Positions 1-8,334 are shown, counted from the stretch's first letter. The stretch: DNA of 32,966 bases from Hymenobacter terrestris (GCF_013377905.1 NZ_JABKAV010000039.1:1-32966), one strand, 5' to 3'. Program-made: numbers and translations. The notes: generated by a model not told the origin, from the letters alone.

Positions 1-46
1 CCCACCGCCGTTCGTGCTGCTACAATGGTTTTGTTCAACGATAATC

Positions 47-81
47 GTTCAACGGCGGGCGGAGACAAGCCCCACCCCTAC
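47..81 (-). repeat. Dispersed intergenic repeat, copy 1 (GC-rich family)
   Basis: This 35-base stretch matches the reverse complement of 32866-32900 at 32 of 35 positions by eye. The core, read on the minus strand, is GTAGGGGTGGGGCTTG followed by a CCGCCCGCCGTTGAAC-type tail. Both copies lie outside genes, so they look like members of a dispersed palindromic family. No protein is encoded in bases 1-119. Confidence 0.65.
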
Positions 82-119
82 AGCGCCCTCCACAGTTTTG
101 GTTGATCACTAACCTTCAA

Positions 120-1349
120 TCACAGAATCTCCTTGGGGTAGCAGATATAGTGCTTTTCCACGCGCTGGCTCAAGGCCTTGATGTTGGGTAGGTCGGAGGC
201 CTCGGCGGCGTTAACCACTTCGCCGCGCTTGGTAAGCACGTCGATGGAGTCGTGGCCGTCGGCGTCGTAGGCGTTGTTGCTGATGCGGCCGGCAATCATC
301 AGTTGCGCAGCTTCGGCAGATGGCAGCTCGAAGCGGGCGGCAATGAGCTCCACAATGCCGAGCTGGAATTCTTCGTCGAAGGGGTCGGTCTGGAGCGTGA
401 TTTTGAACAAGTGCCGGTCGAGCAGGCTTTGGGCCAGGTAGCGCAACACCGTGTCGGGGTGGTCGGCCCAGAGCTTCACGGCGCCCCACACGTCGGTATC
501 GTCGAGGCGGGCGAAGCGGCGCAGGATGGTGTCGTCGGTTTCAAACTGCTCCTGCGTAACGTTGCGAGTCAGGAAGAACTGCAGATTAGGCGAGGCGGGT
601 ACTTCGGTGCCGCCGCGTGCCAGGTCGCGGGCCCGCTGCATGATGCGAATCACCATCTGCTCGGCGCTGGTCACGGTTTTGTGCAGGTACACCTGCCAGT
701 ACATCAGCCGCCGGCTCACCAGAAAGTTCTCGATGCTGTACACGGCCTTCTCCTCCAGTACCAGCCGCTCGTCTACCACGGTCAGCATTTTAATGAGGCG
801 GTCGGCGCCCGGGCGGCCTTCCTGCACACCGGTATAAAAGGAGTCGCGGTTGAGGTAGTCGAGCCGGTCCATATCGAGCTGGCTGCTAACGAGCTGGTGA
901 AAAAAGGGCCGCTCGTAGGTGCCCTGGAAGATGGTAATTGCCAGCTCCAGCGCCCCATTGAACTCGGCGTTCAGCTTGCGCATAATGTGCAGGCTTACGG
1001 CCTCGTGGTGCACATCGTAAAAAATGCTGCGCTCCAGCGCGTGGGATAGGGGGCCGTGGCCGATGTCGTGGAGCAGAATGGCCGCCATGGCCGCTTCGCC
1101 CTCGGCGGCCGAAATTTTTACGCCTTTGTCTTTGAGCGTGCGCAGCGCCAGCGACATGAGGTGCATGGCGCCCAGCGCGTGGTGAAAGCGGGTGTGCAGC
1201 GCCCCCGGATACACGAACATCGTCAGGCCCAGCTGCTGAATCCGGCGCAGCCGCTGGAAGTATGTGTGCTCAATCAGGTCGAAGAGCAGCTCTGTCGGGA
1301 TGGTGACGAAGCCGTAGACAGGGTCGTTGAAAATCTTCTTTTTATTCAT
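120..1349 (-). CDS. HD superfamily phosphohydrolase
   Basis: This is a 409-residue cytoplasmic HD-domain protein of the dGTPase-related/YdhJ-like group, predicted to be a metal-dependent phosphohydrolase acting on nucleotides. The metal ligands are visible in order: His57 in RFHHALG, His94-Asp95 in LLHDIGHGPLSH, and Asp161 in DMDRLDYLNRD. The N-terminal segment (NDPVYGFVTIP) is typical of the family and supports the ATG at 1349. The C-terminal half is helical and less conserved. It diverges from porX across about 340 bases. The family is clear, but the substrate cannot be read from the sequence. Confidence 0.9.
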   Translation of the reverse strand: MNKKKIFNDPVYGFVTIPTELLFDLIEHTYFQRLRRIQQLGLTMFVYPGALHTRFHHALGAMHLMSLALRTLKDKGVKISAAEGEAAMAAILLHDIGHGPLSHALERSIFYDVHHEAVSLHIMRKLNAEFNGALELAITIFQGTYERPFFHQLVSSQLDMDRLDYLNRDSFYTGVQEGRPGADRLIKMLTVVDERLVLEEKAVYSIENFLVSRRLMYWQVYLHKTVTSAEQMVIRIMQRARDLARGGTEVPASPNLQFFLTRNVTQEQFETDDTILRRFARLDDTDVWGAVKLWADHPDTVLRYLAQSLLDRHLFKITLQTDPFDEEFQLGIVELIAARFELPSAEAAQLMIAGRISNNAYDADGHDSIDVLTKRGEVVNAAEASDLPNIKALSQRVEKHYICYPKEIL

Positions 1350-1691
1350 CGGAAACTCGGGGAAGCGGCGGGTTTTCAGGTGGTTTTGCGGGGCTTAAAG
1401 CAGGGGATGCAAAACACACTGGCGGGCTCGATTGTATAGCTACGAAGACTCAAGCCGTTGATTTTTGGTTTCTTTACGGCTGAGTTGATCTGAAATAGCG
1501 TCAGCGCAGAAAAAATATAACAACCTAAAGGCAAGGATTGGGAGTAAAGCTACTTATGAAACCGCCGCCGCAACTTTTGCCGGCAGCCCGACATCTTTGA
1601 ACTACCCGGCCGGCTCAGCTTTTTGGTCAAGGTAGTTTTCTTCGCGCCGGACAGCGGTCCGGGCTTTCTTGTGTAACTCTCAACCCGCCAT
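1350..1691. other. Divergent intergenic region, HD gene / porX
   Basis: This 342-base spacer must contain the promoters of both flanking genes. I found no clean TTTG-N19-21-TAnnTTTG promoter in either direction; CATCTTTG near 1595 is a one-mismatch -7 box without a suitable -33 partner. A short perfect hairpin (CCGGAC/GTCCGG, 1647-1662) lies 30 bases before porX. Short open frames here look non-coding. Confidence 0.4.
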
Positions 1692-3254
1692 ATGCAATAC
1701 AGTATCCTCTGGGCCGATGACGAAATCGACCTGCTTAAGCCGCACATCCTCTTTCTGAAAGAAAAAGGCTACGACGTAACCGCCGTTAATTCCGGTACCG
1801 ACGCGGTGGAGGAAATCCAGGAAAAAACCTACGACATCGTCTTCCTCGACGAGAACATGCCCGGCCTGACGGGTCTCGAAACCCTCACCGAAATCAAGGC
1901 CCTGCGCCCCACCGTGCCGGTTATCATGATAACCAAGAGCGAGGAGGAGCACATTATGGAAGAGGCCATCGGCAGCAAAATTGCCGACTACCTCATCAAG
2001 CCCGTCAACCCGAACCAGATTCTGCTGGCCGTGAAAAAGGTGCTCGATAACAAGCGCCTCGTGAGCGAGAAAACCAACTCGGGCTACCAGCGCGACTTCC
2101 GCCAGCTGGGCATGCAGTTCGGCGACCGGCTCAGCCCCACCGAATGGGCTGACGTGTACAAGAAGCTGGTATATTGGGAGTTGGAAATAAACGAAACCGA
2201 GGGCAAGAGCATGGCCGAGGTCTTCAACATGCAGAAGGATGAGGCCAACACCTACTTCGGCCGCTTCATTCAGGAGAACTACGAGGACTGGCTGCACGGC
2301 GATGCCGATGCGCCGCTCATGTCGCACCAGCTGTTCAAGGAGCGGGTGTTTCCGCTGCTTAAGGAAACCGGCGACACGCCTGTTTACTTCATGCTCATCG
2401 ACAACCTGCGCTACGACCAGTGGAAGGTGCTGGAGCCGATTATCGCGGAGATGTTCACCGTTGATCAGGAGGAAACTTACTACAGCATTCTGCCCACCAC
2501 CACGGCTTACGCCCGCAATGCCATTTTCTCGGGCATGATGCCGGGTGAAATCCAGAAGAAATACCCCAACCTGTGGGTGTGGGACGACGACGATGAGGGC
2601 AAGAACCTGCACGAGGCGGAGTTCCTGGAAATCATGTTCCAAAAGGCCAACCAGAAGCATAAGTTCAGCTACCACAAGGTAACTAACCTGCAGGCCGGTA
2701 AGGATTTGCTGGGCAAAATGGCCAACCTGCACAACAACTACAAGCTCAACGTCATCGTCTACAACTTCGTGGACATGCTCAGCCACGCTCGCACCGACAT
2801 GGCCATGATTCGGGAGCTGGCGGCCGATGAATCGGCGTACCGGAGCCTGACCAAATCGTGGTTCCTGCACTCGCCGCTGTATGAGATGTTCCAGCAGATT
2901 GCCGAGCGCAAGGGCAAGGTCATCATCACCACCGACCACGGCACGATTCGGGTGAAGCGCCCTTACAAAATTGTGGGCGACCGGAATACCAACACCAACC
3001 TGCGCTACAAGCACGGCAAAAACCTGGGCTTCGACGATAGCAAGGATGTGTACACGGTGCGTAAGCCCGACAACATCTTCCTGCCCCGCGAGAATGTGAG
3101 CACCGCCTACGTGTTCACGGTCGGCGACTTCTTCTTCGCCTACCCCAACAACTACAACTACTACGTGAACTACTACAAGGACACGTTCCAGCACGGCGGC
3201 ATCTCCTTGGAGGAGTGCATCATCCCGTACGTTACGCTGAGCCCGAAAGGGTAG
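1692..3254 (+). CDS. porX: PorX-type response regulator with PglZ phosphatase domain
   Basis: This 520-residue protein has a CheY-like receiver (about 1-120) with acidic Asp9/Asp10, phosphoacceptor Asp53 (FLDENMPG), Thr81 and Lys103. A helical linker leads to a PglZ/alkaline-phosphatase-fold domain (about 200-515). Metal-site signatures are Asp237 in LIDNLRYDQW, the Thr269-271 cluster in TTTAYARN, and Asp415-His416 in TTDHGT. In Porphyromonas and Flavobacterium, PorX is phosphorylated by PorY, controls type IX secretion and gliding genes, and hydrolyses (oligo)nucleotides through its PglZ domain. All expected key residues are present. The partner kinase and secretion genes are not in this window. 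Confidence 0.93.
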   Translation: MQYSILWADDEIDLLKPHILFLKEKGYDVTAVNSGTDAVEEIQEKTYDIVFLDENMPGLTGLETLTEIKALRPTVPVIMITKSEEEHIMEEAIGSKIADYLIKPVNPNQILLAVKKVLDNKRLVSEKTNSGYQRDFRQLGMQFGDRLSPTEWADVYKKLVYWELEINETEGKSMAEVFNMQKDEANTYFGRFIQENYEDWLHGDADAPLMSHQLFKERVFPLLKETGDTPVYFMLIDNLRYDQWKVLEPIIAEMFTVDQEETYYSILPTTTAYARNAIFSGMMPGEIQKKYPNLWVWDDDDEGKNLHEAEFLEIMFQKANQKHKFSYHKVTNLQAGKDLLGKMANLHNNYKLNVIVYNFVDMLSHARTDMAMIRELAADESAYRSLTKSWFLHSPLYEMFQQIAERKGKVIITTDHGTIRVKRPYKIVGDRNTNTNLRYKHGKNLGFDDSKDVYTVRKPDNIFLPRENVSTAYVFTVGDFFFAYPNNYNYYVNYYKDTFQHGGISLEECIIPYVTLSPKG

Positions 3255-3327
3255 GGGTACTGAAGTGTTAGGTAAATCGGTGGCCGCTCTCGAAGAGTGG
3301 CCATTGGTTTTTAATTATTACAGCCAT

Positions 3328-3831
3328 ATGATACGAGCAGCTTTACTAGCAGTGGTATGTTTGGTTACTGCTTGCGGAGAAAACCCCCAATCACGTAGTG
3401 CAAACGTTGATTCGAGTGACGGAAGAACTCAGCAAGTTCCTCCACCCTTTGAAAGCAAAGGGCCTGGACGAGAATTTGCAGTTTTACCGGTTGCCGCAAT
3501 TGATAGTGAATTGCAACCAGCGGTTATTTCTGAAGTAGAAGTCGACTCCATTTATGCCATTGTGCAAGTGGCTGTAAATGAATATAATACTAGTCATGCA
3601 GAGTATGGGCGGTCCATGATTAATTTAGACGATTATCGGCTACAGCTTATTGCTAGCACTACTGCAACTCAACAAAAGGAAGTGAGAGTAAATGCATTTT
3701 GCTCTGGCCCCTCGGTTAGCTGGAAAACTAAGCTACTACGGGTAAGTGACGGCGGTAACTGTTATTTCCGTATCAAGGTTAATCTGACGACAGGTACTTG
3801 GTCAGATTTTTCCATAAATGGAGAAGCTTAA
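3328..3831 (+). CDS. Predicted lipoprotein, unknown function
   Basis: The product is about 167 residues. It begins MIRAALLAVVCLVTACGENP: a short positive start, a hydrophobic core and a lipobox (VTAC), so it is probably a signal-peptidase-II lipoprotein. The ATG at 3328 is chosen because it starts the signal peptide; an in-frame ATG at 3265 would add 21 residues that bury it. The mature part is soluble, and I recognise no domain. The gene is clearly more AT-rich than its neighbours (23 G+C in the 60 bases 3541-3600) and uses many A/T-ending codons, so recent acquisition is possible. It ends directly in a strong terminator. Confidence 0.7.
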   Translation: MIRAALLAVVCLVTACGENPQSRSANVDSSDGRTQQVPPPFESKGPGREFAVLPVAAIDSELQPAVISEVEVDSIYAIVQVAVNEYNTSHAEYGRSMINLDDYRLQLIASTTATQQKEVRVNAFCSGPSVSWKTKLLRVSDGGNCYFRIKVNLTTGTWSDFSINGEA

Positions 3832-3869
3832 AAGAAAAGGGCCGCCAGTTATGGCGGCCCTTTTCTTTT
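3830..3869. terminator. Bidirectional intrinsic terminator
   Basis: A perfect 17-bp stem has arms 3830-3846 and 3853-3869 and a 6-base loop. The core is GGGCCGCC/GGCGGCCC, flanked by A-rich and T-rich arm ends that supply a U tract in both directions. It lies between the convergent lipoprotein and aminotransferase genes, overlapping the TAA of the former, and can end both transcripts. Confidence 0.92.
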
Positions 3870-3894
3870 AAGTCTTAAACACAACGCCTTTTGC

Positions 3895-5151
3895 TTACCG
3901 CAACGCCTCCAAAGCCGCCCGCAGCCGGGGCAGCGCCGCCGCAATAGATTCGGCCGAAGCCCCGCCCACCGACATGCGGAACCACGGTGCGGTACCGTCG
4001 TTTCCGAAGGCGCTGAAGGGCACCAGCGCCAGCTTCGCCTCGCTGATAAGGTAAGAGGTTAGTTGCTGGGTGTTGTCGAGGCGCTGGCCGGCGGGCGTGG
4101 TGCGGCCCAGCACGTCGAGCCTAGCCGTGAGGTAGATGGCGCCCATCGGCACCAGCGAATCGACGGGCAGGCCGGCGGCTTTCATCGTTTGCAGGCCTTC
4201 ATGCAGCAGGTTGAGGCTACGCTGTATTTTCTGCTTAAAGTCGGTCATGTACGCATCCACGGCTTCCGTTTGGGGCAGGTACTGGCCCACGGCTACCTGT
4301 TCGGCCTTGGGAGCCCAGGCACCTACATGGCCCAGAATGGCCTTCATCTTGTCGATGACCTTGCTGGGCCCGAAAGCGTAGCCCACCCGCACGCCGGTAG
4401 CGGCTAAGCACTTCGAGATGCCGTCGATGTAAATGGTGTAGTCGCGCAGGGCGGGGCGCAGGCTAACCGGGTCGTAGTGCTCGGTGGCGCCGAAGGTGAG
4501 GAGCCAATAAATCTGGTCGTAGAGTAGATAGAGCGGCTTTTCGTCGGGGCCGCGGCGCTGGTTTTCGGCCAGCACCAGGTCGCAGATGGCTTCCAGATCG
4601 GCGCGGCTGAACACGGTTCCGGTGGGGTTGAGCGGGGAGCACAGGGCCAGCATGGTAGCGCCGGCCAAGTGCGGTTTCAGCTCGGCGGCGGTGGGCATGA
4701 AGTTGTTTTCGGCCCGGGTTTCCACCATAACCGCCTTAGCGCCCGAGAGGTGGCAGTAGTGGTTGTTGTTCCAGCTTGGCACCGGAAACACCACCCGGTC
4801 GCCGGCATCAATCAGGGCCAGGTAAGTGGCGTAGATGAGCGGCCGCGAGCCGCCGGCCACCAGAAAATCGGAAGCGGCGTACTCCAGGCCCAGCCGGCTG
4901 GCGGTGAAGGCCGCGGCCGCCTCGCGCAGGCCGGCCATGCCGTTGGCGGGCGGGTAGTTGGTCTGCCCGGCCTCGTACGCTGCCATGATTCCGGTTTTCA
5001 GCTCAGTTGGAATCGGGTATTCGGCCGGGTCAAAGTCGCCGATGGTGAGGTTGCAGATTTGCTCGCCCCGGCGAATCATATCGTTTACCTCGTTGCCGAT
5101 TTTGATGATTTCGGAGCCAATCAGGCCCGCGGCCATTTGCGAAACGTGCAT
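3895..5151 (-). CDS. Class I/II PLP-dependent aminotransferase
   Basis: The 418-residue product has the fold-type I aminotransferase layout. Asn175 sits in SPLNPTGTV, Asp212 in YDQIY contacts the PLP pyridine nitrogen, the Schiff-base Lys247 sits in DGISKCLAATG, and an Arg follows in RVGYAFG. The N-terminal NLTIGDFDP and YPPANG segments are typical of aspartate-aminotransferase-like members. It probably moves an amino group between an amino acid and a 2-oxo acid in the cytoplasm; the substrate is not readable. It stands alone between the strong terminator (3830-3869) and a palindromic repeat upstream. Confidence 0.88.
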   Translation of the reverse strand: MHVSQMAAGLIGSEIIKIGNEVNDMIRRGEQICNLTIGDFDPAEYPIPTELKTGIMAAYEAGQTNYPPANGMAGLREAAAAFTASRLGLEYAASDFLVAGGSRPLIYATYLALIDAGDRVVFPVPSWNNNHYCHLSGAKAVMVETRAENNFMPTAAELKPHLAGATMLALCSPLNPTGTVFSRADLEAICDLVLAENQRRGPDEKPLYLLYDQIYWLLTFGATEHYDPVSLRPALRDYTIYIDGISKCLAATGVRVGYAFGPSKVIDKMKAILGHVGAWAPKAEQVAVGQYLPQTEAVDAYMTDFKQKIQRSLNLLHEGLQTMKAAGLPVDSLVPMGAIYLTARLDVLGRTTPAGQRLDNTQQLTSYLISEAKLALVPFSAFGNDGTAPWFRMSVGGASAESIAAALPRLRAALEALR

Positions 5152-5188
5152 GGTTGTGGGAGGATTAAGGGAAAGGAAGGTGAATAGG

Positions 5189-5289
5189 CTGTCATTCTGA
5201 GCGGAGCGAAGAATCTCGCGGGCAATAGTAACCTTGTCATTGGAAATTACTGTAGCCTGAGAGATTCCTCGCTCCCCTCAGAATGACAG
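5189..5289. repeat. Palindromic intergenic repeat (CTGTCATTCTGAG family)
   Basis: Arms 5189-5217 and 5261-5289 are inverted copies matching at 27 of 29 positions, separated by 43 bases. The arm begins CTGTCATTCTGAGCGGAGCG. A single related arm lies at 8335-8361 (25 of 27), which shows a dispersed family. It sits between the aminotransferase and tsaE, upstream of the tsaE promoter. Confidence 0.85.
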
Positions 5290-5334
5290 TTTAGCAATTA
5301 CTCAGTACTGCCTAAAAGTACACAACCGCTACGA

Positions 5335-5366
5335 TTTTGGCCCCCCGGCCGGGCAGTGTACCTTTG
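5335..5366 (+). promoter_or_regulatory. Bacteroidota-type promoter of tsaE, apparently leaderless
   Basis: TTTTG at 5335-5339 and TACCTTTG at 5359-5366 are separated by 19 bases. This fits the primary sigma factor consensus of Bacteroidota (TTTG, 19-21 bases, TAnnTTTG). The tsaE ATG begins only 5 bases after the -7 box, so transcription should start almost at the start codon, leaving little or no leader. Confidence 0.75.
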
Positions 5367-5371
5367 CCACC

Positions 5372-5797
5372 ATGCGCACGATTAGTATCCCCAGCCTCGC
5401 CGATCTGCCTGCCGCCGCCGCTCAGGTGCGGGCTGCCCTCGGGGGCCACACCATCCTCTGTTTTGAGGGCGAGATGGGCGCCGGCAAAACCACCTTTATC
5501 AAGGCCCTGTGCCGTGAGCTGGGCGTGGTCGATAAAGTCAGTAGTCCCACTTTCGCGCTCGTGAATGAGTACCGCACGGCTGCCGACGTGCCCGTGTACC
5601 ACTTCGATTTTTACCGCCTCGATGAGCCTGCCGAAGCTGAGGGAATTGGCGCTTCGGAGTACTTCGATTCTGGTTATCTTTGCTTGGTTGAGTGGCCTGG
5701 CCGCGTGGCGCCCCTGCTGCCCGACCACCGCCTTACGCTCACGCTTACCGTCACCGGACCCTCATCGAGGGAATTAGTAATTAGTACTTACGAATGA
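5372..5797 (+). CDS. tsaE: tRNA threonylcarbamoyladenosine biosynthesis ATPase TsaE
   Basis: This 141-residue P-loop ATPase is the TsaE component of the TsaBDE complex that makes the t6A modification at position 37 of ANN-decoding tRNAs. Walker A is FEGEMGAGKTTF (Lys39, Thr40). The family signatures SSPTFALVNEY (about 58-67) and VYHFDFYRLD (about 75-84) are intact, and the length is normal. The ATG at 5372 fits both the family start and the promoter just upstream. The last codons (ELVISTYE) are AT-rich and lie in a weak inverted repeat that spans the stop codon. Confidence 0.95.
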   Translation: MRTISIPSLADLPAAAAQVRAALGGHTILCFEGEMGAGKTTFIKALCRELGVVDKVSSPTFALVNEYRTAADVPVYHFDFYRLDEPAEAEGIGASEYFDSGYLCLVEWPGRVAPLLPDHRLTLTLTVTGPSSRELVISTYE

Positions 5798-5900
5798 ACA
5801 ATTACCCGGCTGTTGCCATGGCGCACATCATCAAGTGCGAAGAGGGTACATAACTGGTAAGGCCGTCATTCTTAATTATTAATTCGTGATTACTAATTAA
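5772..5900. repeat. AT-rich inverted repeat spanning the tsaE stop codon
   Basis: AATTAGTAAT plus ACGAATGAACAATTA (5772-5804) recurs as its approximate complement at 5873-5900. The two arms share AATTAGTAAT and an ACGAAT(T/G)AA(T/C)AATTA block, with a gap of 8 or so bases in one arm. It covers the end of tsaE and most of the 109-base spacer to ald. Confidence 0.5.
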
Positions 5901-5906
5901 ATCAAC

Positions 5907-7142
5907 ATGCCCCAAGCAGTACCCTCCGGCTTCGAGTCGCTGGCCGCCAGCCGCGCCTACTTCACCCAGGAATCGATGCTGGCCGTGGAAACGCGCAAGC
6001 GGAAACTATTTATCGGGCTGCCCCGCGAGACTTCCCTGCAGGAAAACCGCATCTGCCTCACGCCCGAGGCCGTGAAGCACTTAGTAGAAGGCGGCCACGA
6101 AATTCTGCTCGAAAGCGGGGCCGGTGAGCCCAGCCGCTACTCCGACCACGCCTACTCCGAGGCCGGTGCCACCATTGCCTACTCGCAAAAGGAGGTGTTC
6201 GAGGCCGATATTATCCTGAAAGTGGCCCCCGCCACCTACGACGAGATGGAGTACCTGCGCGCCGGCCAGACGCTGATTTCGGCCCTGCAGTTTGGCACGC
6301 TCACGGCCGATTACATTACGGCCCTGCTACGCAAGAAAATCAACGCCATCAGCTTTGAGCTGATTAAGGACCCGAGTGGGGCGCGGCCGGTGGTGCGGGC
6401 CATGTCGGAAATTGCGGGCTCGACAGTGATGCTGGTGGCCGCCGAGTACCTGGCGGCCCGGGGCGGTGATGAGGGCAAGGGCATCATTCTGGGCGGAATT
6501 ACCGGCGTGCCGCCCTCACAGGTCGTTATTCTGGGGGCCGGCACGGTGGCCGAGTACTCGGCGCGGGCCGCCATTGGGCTGGGGGCCGAGGTAAAGGTGT
6601 TCGACAACCACCTCTACAAGCTGCGCCGCCTCAAGCAGAACCTGGGCCAGCCCCAGCTCTATACCAGCACCCTCGATACGTTCGCCCTCAGCCAGCAAAT
6701 GCGCCGCGCCGATGTAGTCATCGGGGCCCTGAACCCCGAGGAAGGCCGCATTCCGTTCATCGTTTCAGAGGAGGCCATTTCGCAGATGTCGCCCGGCTCG
6801 GTGCTGATTGACGTAAGTATTGACCAGGGCGGCTGCTTTGCCACCAGCGAAATAACCAGCCACGCCAAGCCCGTTTTCCGCAAGTACGACGTCATTCACT
6901 ACTGCGTGCCCAACATTGCCTCGCGGGTGCCGCGCACGGCTACCAACGCGCTGAGCAATATTTTTACGCCTATCCTGCAGGAAATCAGCCAGCACGGCGG
7001 CGTGAACGAGGTGCTGTTCACCAACGAGCATTTCCGCTCGGGCGTGTACGCCTACAAAGGCTCGCTCACCAACGCCAGCATCGCCCGCCGCTTTAATATG
7101 CGCTACAAGGAGCTGGCGCTGATGATTGCCGTGCGCAACTAA
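5907..7142 (+). CDS. ald: Alanine dehydrogenase
   Basis: This 411-residue protein belongs to the alanine dehydrogenase/transhydrogenase N-terminal family, which reversibly and NAD-dependently deaminates L-alanine to pyruvate. After a lineage-type extension of about 30 residues comes FIGLPRETSLQENRICLTPE, with the Lys/Arg and Glu of the substrate region. The Rossmann motif ILGAGTVAEYSARAA lies at about 208-222, and DVSIDQGG and the HYCVPNIASRVPRTAT segment follow, all characteristic of Ald. I keep the ATG at 5907 because, from memory, extended N-termini occur in Bacteroidota Ald; an internal ATG at 5976 is the alternative. It follows tsaE on the same strand. Confidence 0.9.
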   Translation: MPQAVPSGFESLAASRAYFTQESMLAVETRKRKLFIGLPRETSLQENRICLTPEAVKHLVEGGHEILLESGAGEPSRYSDHAYSEAGATIAYSQKEVFEADIILKVAPATYDEMEYLRAGQTLISALQFGTLTADYITALLRKKINAISFELIKDPSGARPVVRAMSEIAGSTVMLVAAEYLAARGGDEGKGIILGGITGVPPSQVVILGAGTVAEYSARAAIGLGAEVKVFDNHLYKLRRLKQNLGQPQLYTSTLDTFALSQQMRRADVVIGALNPEEGRIPFIVSEEAISQMSPGSVLIDVSIDQGGCFATSEITSHAKPVFRKYDVIHYCVPNIASRVPRTATNALSNIFTPILQEISQHGGVNEVLFTNEHFRSGVYAYKGSLTNASIARRFNMRYKELALMIAVRN

Positions 7143-7246
7143 CGGCCACGGATTAGCGCAGGTTTCGACGGACTGCGCGGATTTCGGAGCCGGCTGCAAC
7201 TGCTGAAGTTGATTCAGGCTCTTGAGAAAAACTTAGCTATCCGATT

Positions 7247-7783
7247 ATGTCTAAGCTCCCTATTGTTTTTGCCGGTCTGCTGTTGGGCGTGGCTATGGGA
7301 CCAAAAGCATGGGGGCAGTCGTTGCCACTAGGCGCCGATACAGTTGCCGTGCCGGTTACACTACCCAGCCTCAGCACCCTGCGCTACGACCATACCGATA
7401 CATTGCGAGCCTTGCAACACTTGTTTATCAGGCGCTCCAAGGCTGTGCGGAGTTGGTTGGAAGGTGGTATAGCCATTGCAGCCACTGGTGTGGTAAAGAA
7501 GACGGCAGTAGCCACCACCAGTGAAGCCAAGCGCCAGGAACATGAAGCCTACTACGACGACTTGGAGCAGAGCGCTAACCAAGATTTGGTGGTTGGAACG
7601 CTGATGACGGGCTATGGGGTATTCCTCAACGCCCGATTTGGGCCGCGACAATACCAGCAGGTGGTAGCCGCCTATCAGCAGGGCGAGCCACTACCGCCCT
7701 ACCTCACGCGCAAGCTGAAGACCAAGTACTTCCGGCTGTTGCCGCTGGGCAGCCGCCAGGAGCGGATCCAGGCCGTACGCTAG
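7247..7783 (+). CDS. Small secreted/periplasmic protein, unknown function
   Basis: The product has 178 residues and a clear N-terminal signal peptide (MSKLPIVFAGLLLGVAMG, likely cleaved near KAWGQ). The mature protein is rich in Gln, Arg and Lys and has no transmembrane segment or motif I recognise. It has two Tyr-rich segments (EAYYDDLEQ and RQYQQVVAAYQQ), and the DDLEQSANQDLVVGTLMTGYGVFLNARFG part could form one short hydrophobic helix. It stands alone, about 105 bases after ald. Confidence 0.65.
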   Translation: MSKLPIVFAGLLLGVAMGPKAWGQSLPLGADTVAVPVTLPSLSTLRYDHTDTLRALQHLFIRRSKAVRSWLEGGIAIAATGVVKKTAVATTSEAKRQEHEAYYDDLEQSANQDLVVGTLMTGYGVFLNARFGPRQYQQVVAAYQQGEPLPPYLTRKLKTKYFRLLPLGSRQERIQAVR

Positions 7784-7824
7784 TAGCGGGCGGCGGCCAT
7801 TTGCGCGGGCATTGCTCGGCTGAC

Positions 7825-8229
7825 TTATTTCTCGCTCACCAGCCGGGCAAAGTCATCGTAGTTGCGGATGTAGTCGGCCTCATCGTACTGCTGGGAAGCC
7901 AGGCACATGAGCACGGCCCCGGGGCCGAAACGGATTTCGCGCCAGCACAGCGGCGGCACGTACAGGCCCTGCGTGGGCTGGTCGAGGCGGAAGGAGTGGC
8001 GCTGGCGGTCGGGTGTTTCTACCAGCAGTTCGATGGTGCCGTGGACAGCCACAATCAGCTGTTCCAGCTCGTGGTGTGCGTGATTTCCAGCCACTTTGGT
8101 GGTGGGCACGCCAGCCGTCCAGTACACGCGCTGCACCGTGAATGGCAGCTGTCCGCCCTCCGCGATAATCAGGTGGCCTAGTTCAGCAGAGCCAGTGGCA
8201 GGAAAATCGAGCAGGTGCGGAAGCGGCAT
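7825..8229 (-). CDS. FdtA/QdtA-like cupin, sugar 3,4-ketoisomerase family
   Basis: The product is 134 residues if started at the ATG at 8229. The open frame extends to 8304, but the extra 25 residues are Arg/Pro/Leu-rich and unlike the family. It shows the WxcM/FdtA cupin pattern: GNHAHHELEQLIVAVHGTIE, a second strand set LYVPPLCWREI, and the C-terminal YDEADYIRNYDDF that typifies dTDP-6-deoxyhexose 3,4-ketoisomerases. Those enzymes act in nucleotide-sugar synthesis for surface glycans. No other sugar-nucleotide gene is nearby, so it is an orphan here and the exact reaction is uncertain. Confidence 0.8.
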   Translation of the reverse strand: MPLPHLLDFPATGSAELGHLIIAEGGQLPFTVQRVYWTAGVPTTKVAGNHAHHELEQLIVAVHGTIELLVETPDRQRHSFRLDQPTQGLYVPPLCWREIRFGPGAVLMCLASQQYDEADYIRNYDDFARLVSEK

Positions 8230-8334
8230 GAGGAGCAGACGGGGGAGGAGCGGTGCCGGTTCGGGCAACCGGCGCCGGGCAATGCACAAAGAAACGAATA
8301 GCAACGGTAGCCTACAGTAGTTCAGCGCGGGAGC

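Noticed and set aside
1680..3194. A 504-codon open frame on the minus strand opposite porX
   Set aside because: It is an antisense shadow of a GC-rich gene with strong third-position bias: the translation is rich in Val, His and Gly, has no domain, and porX on the other strand is beyond doubt.
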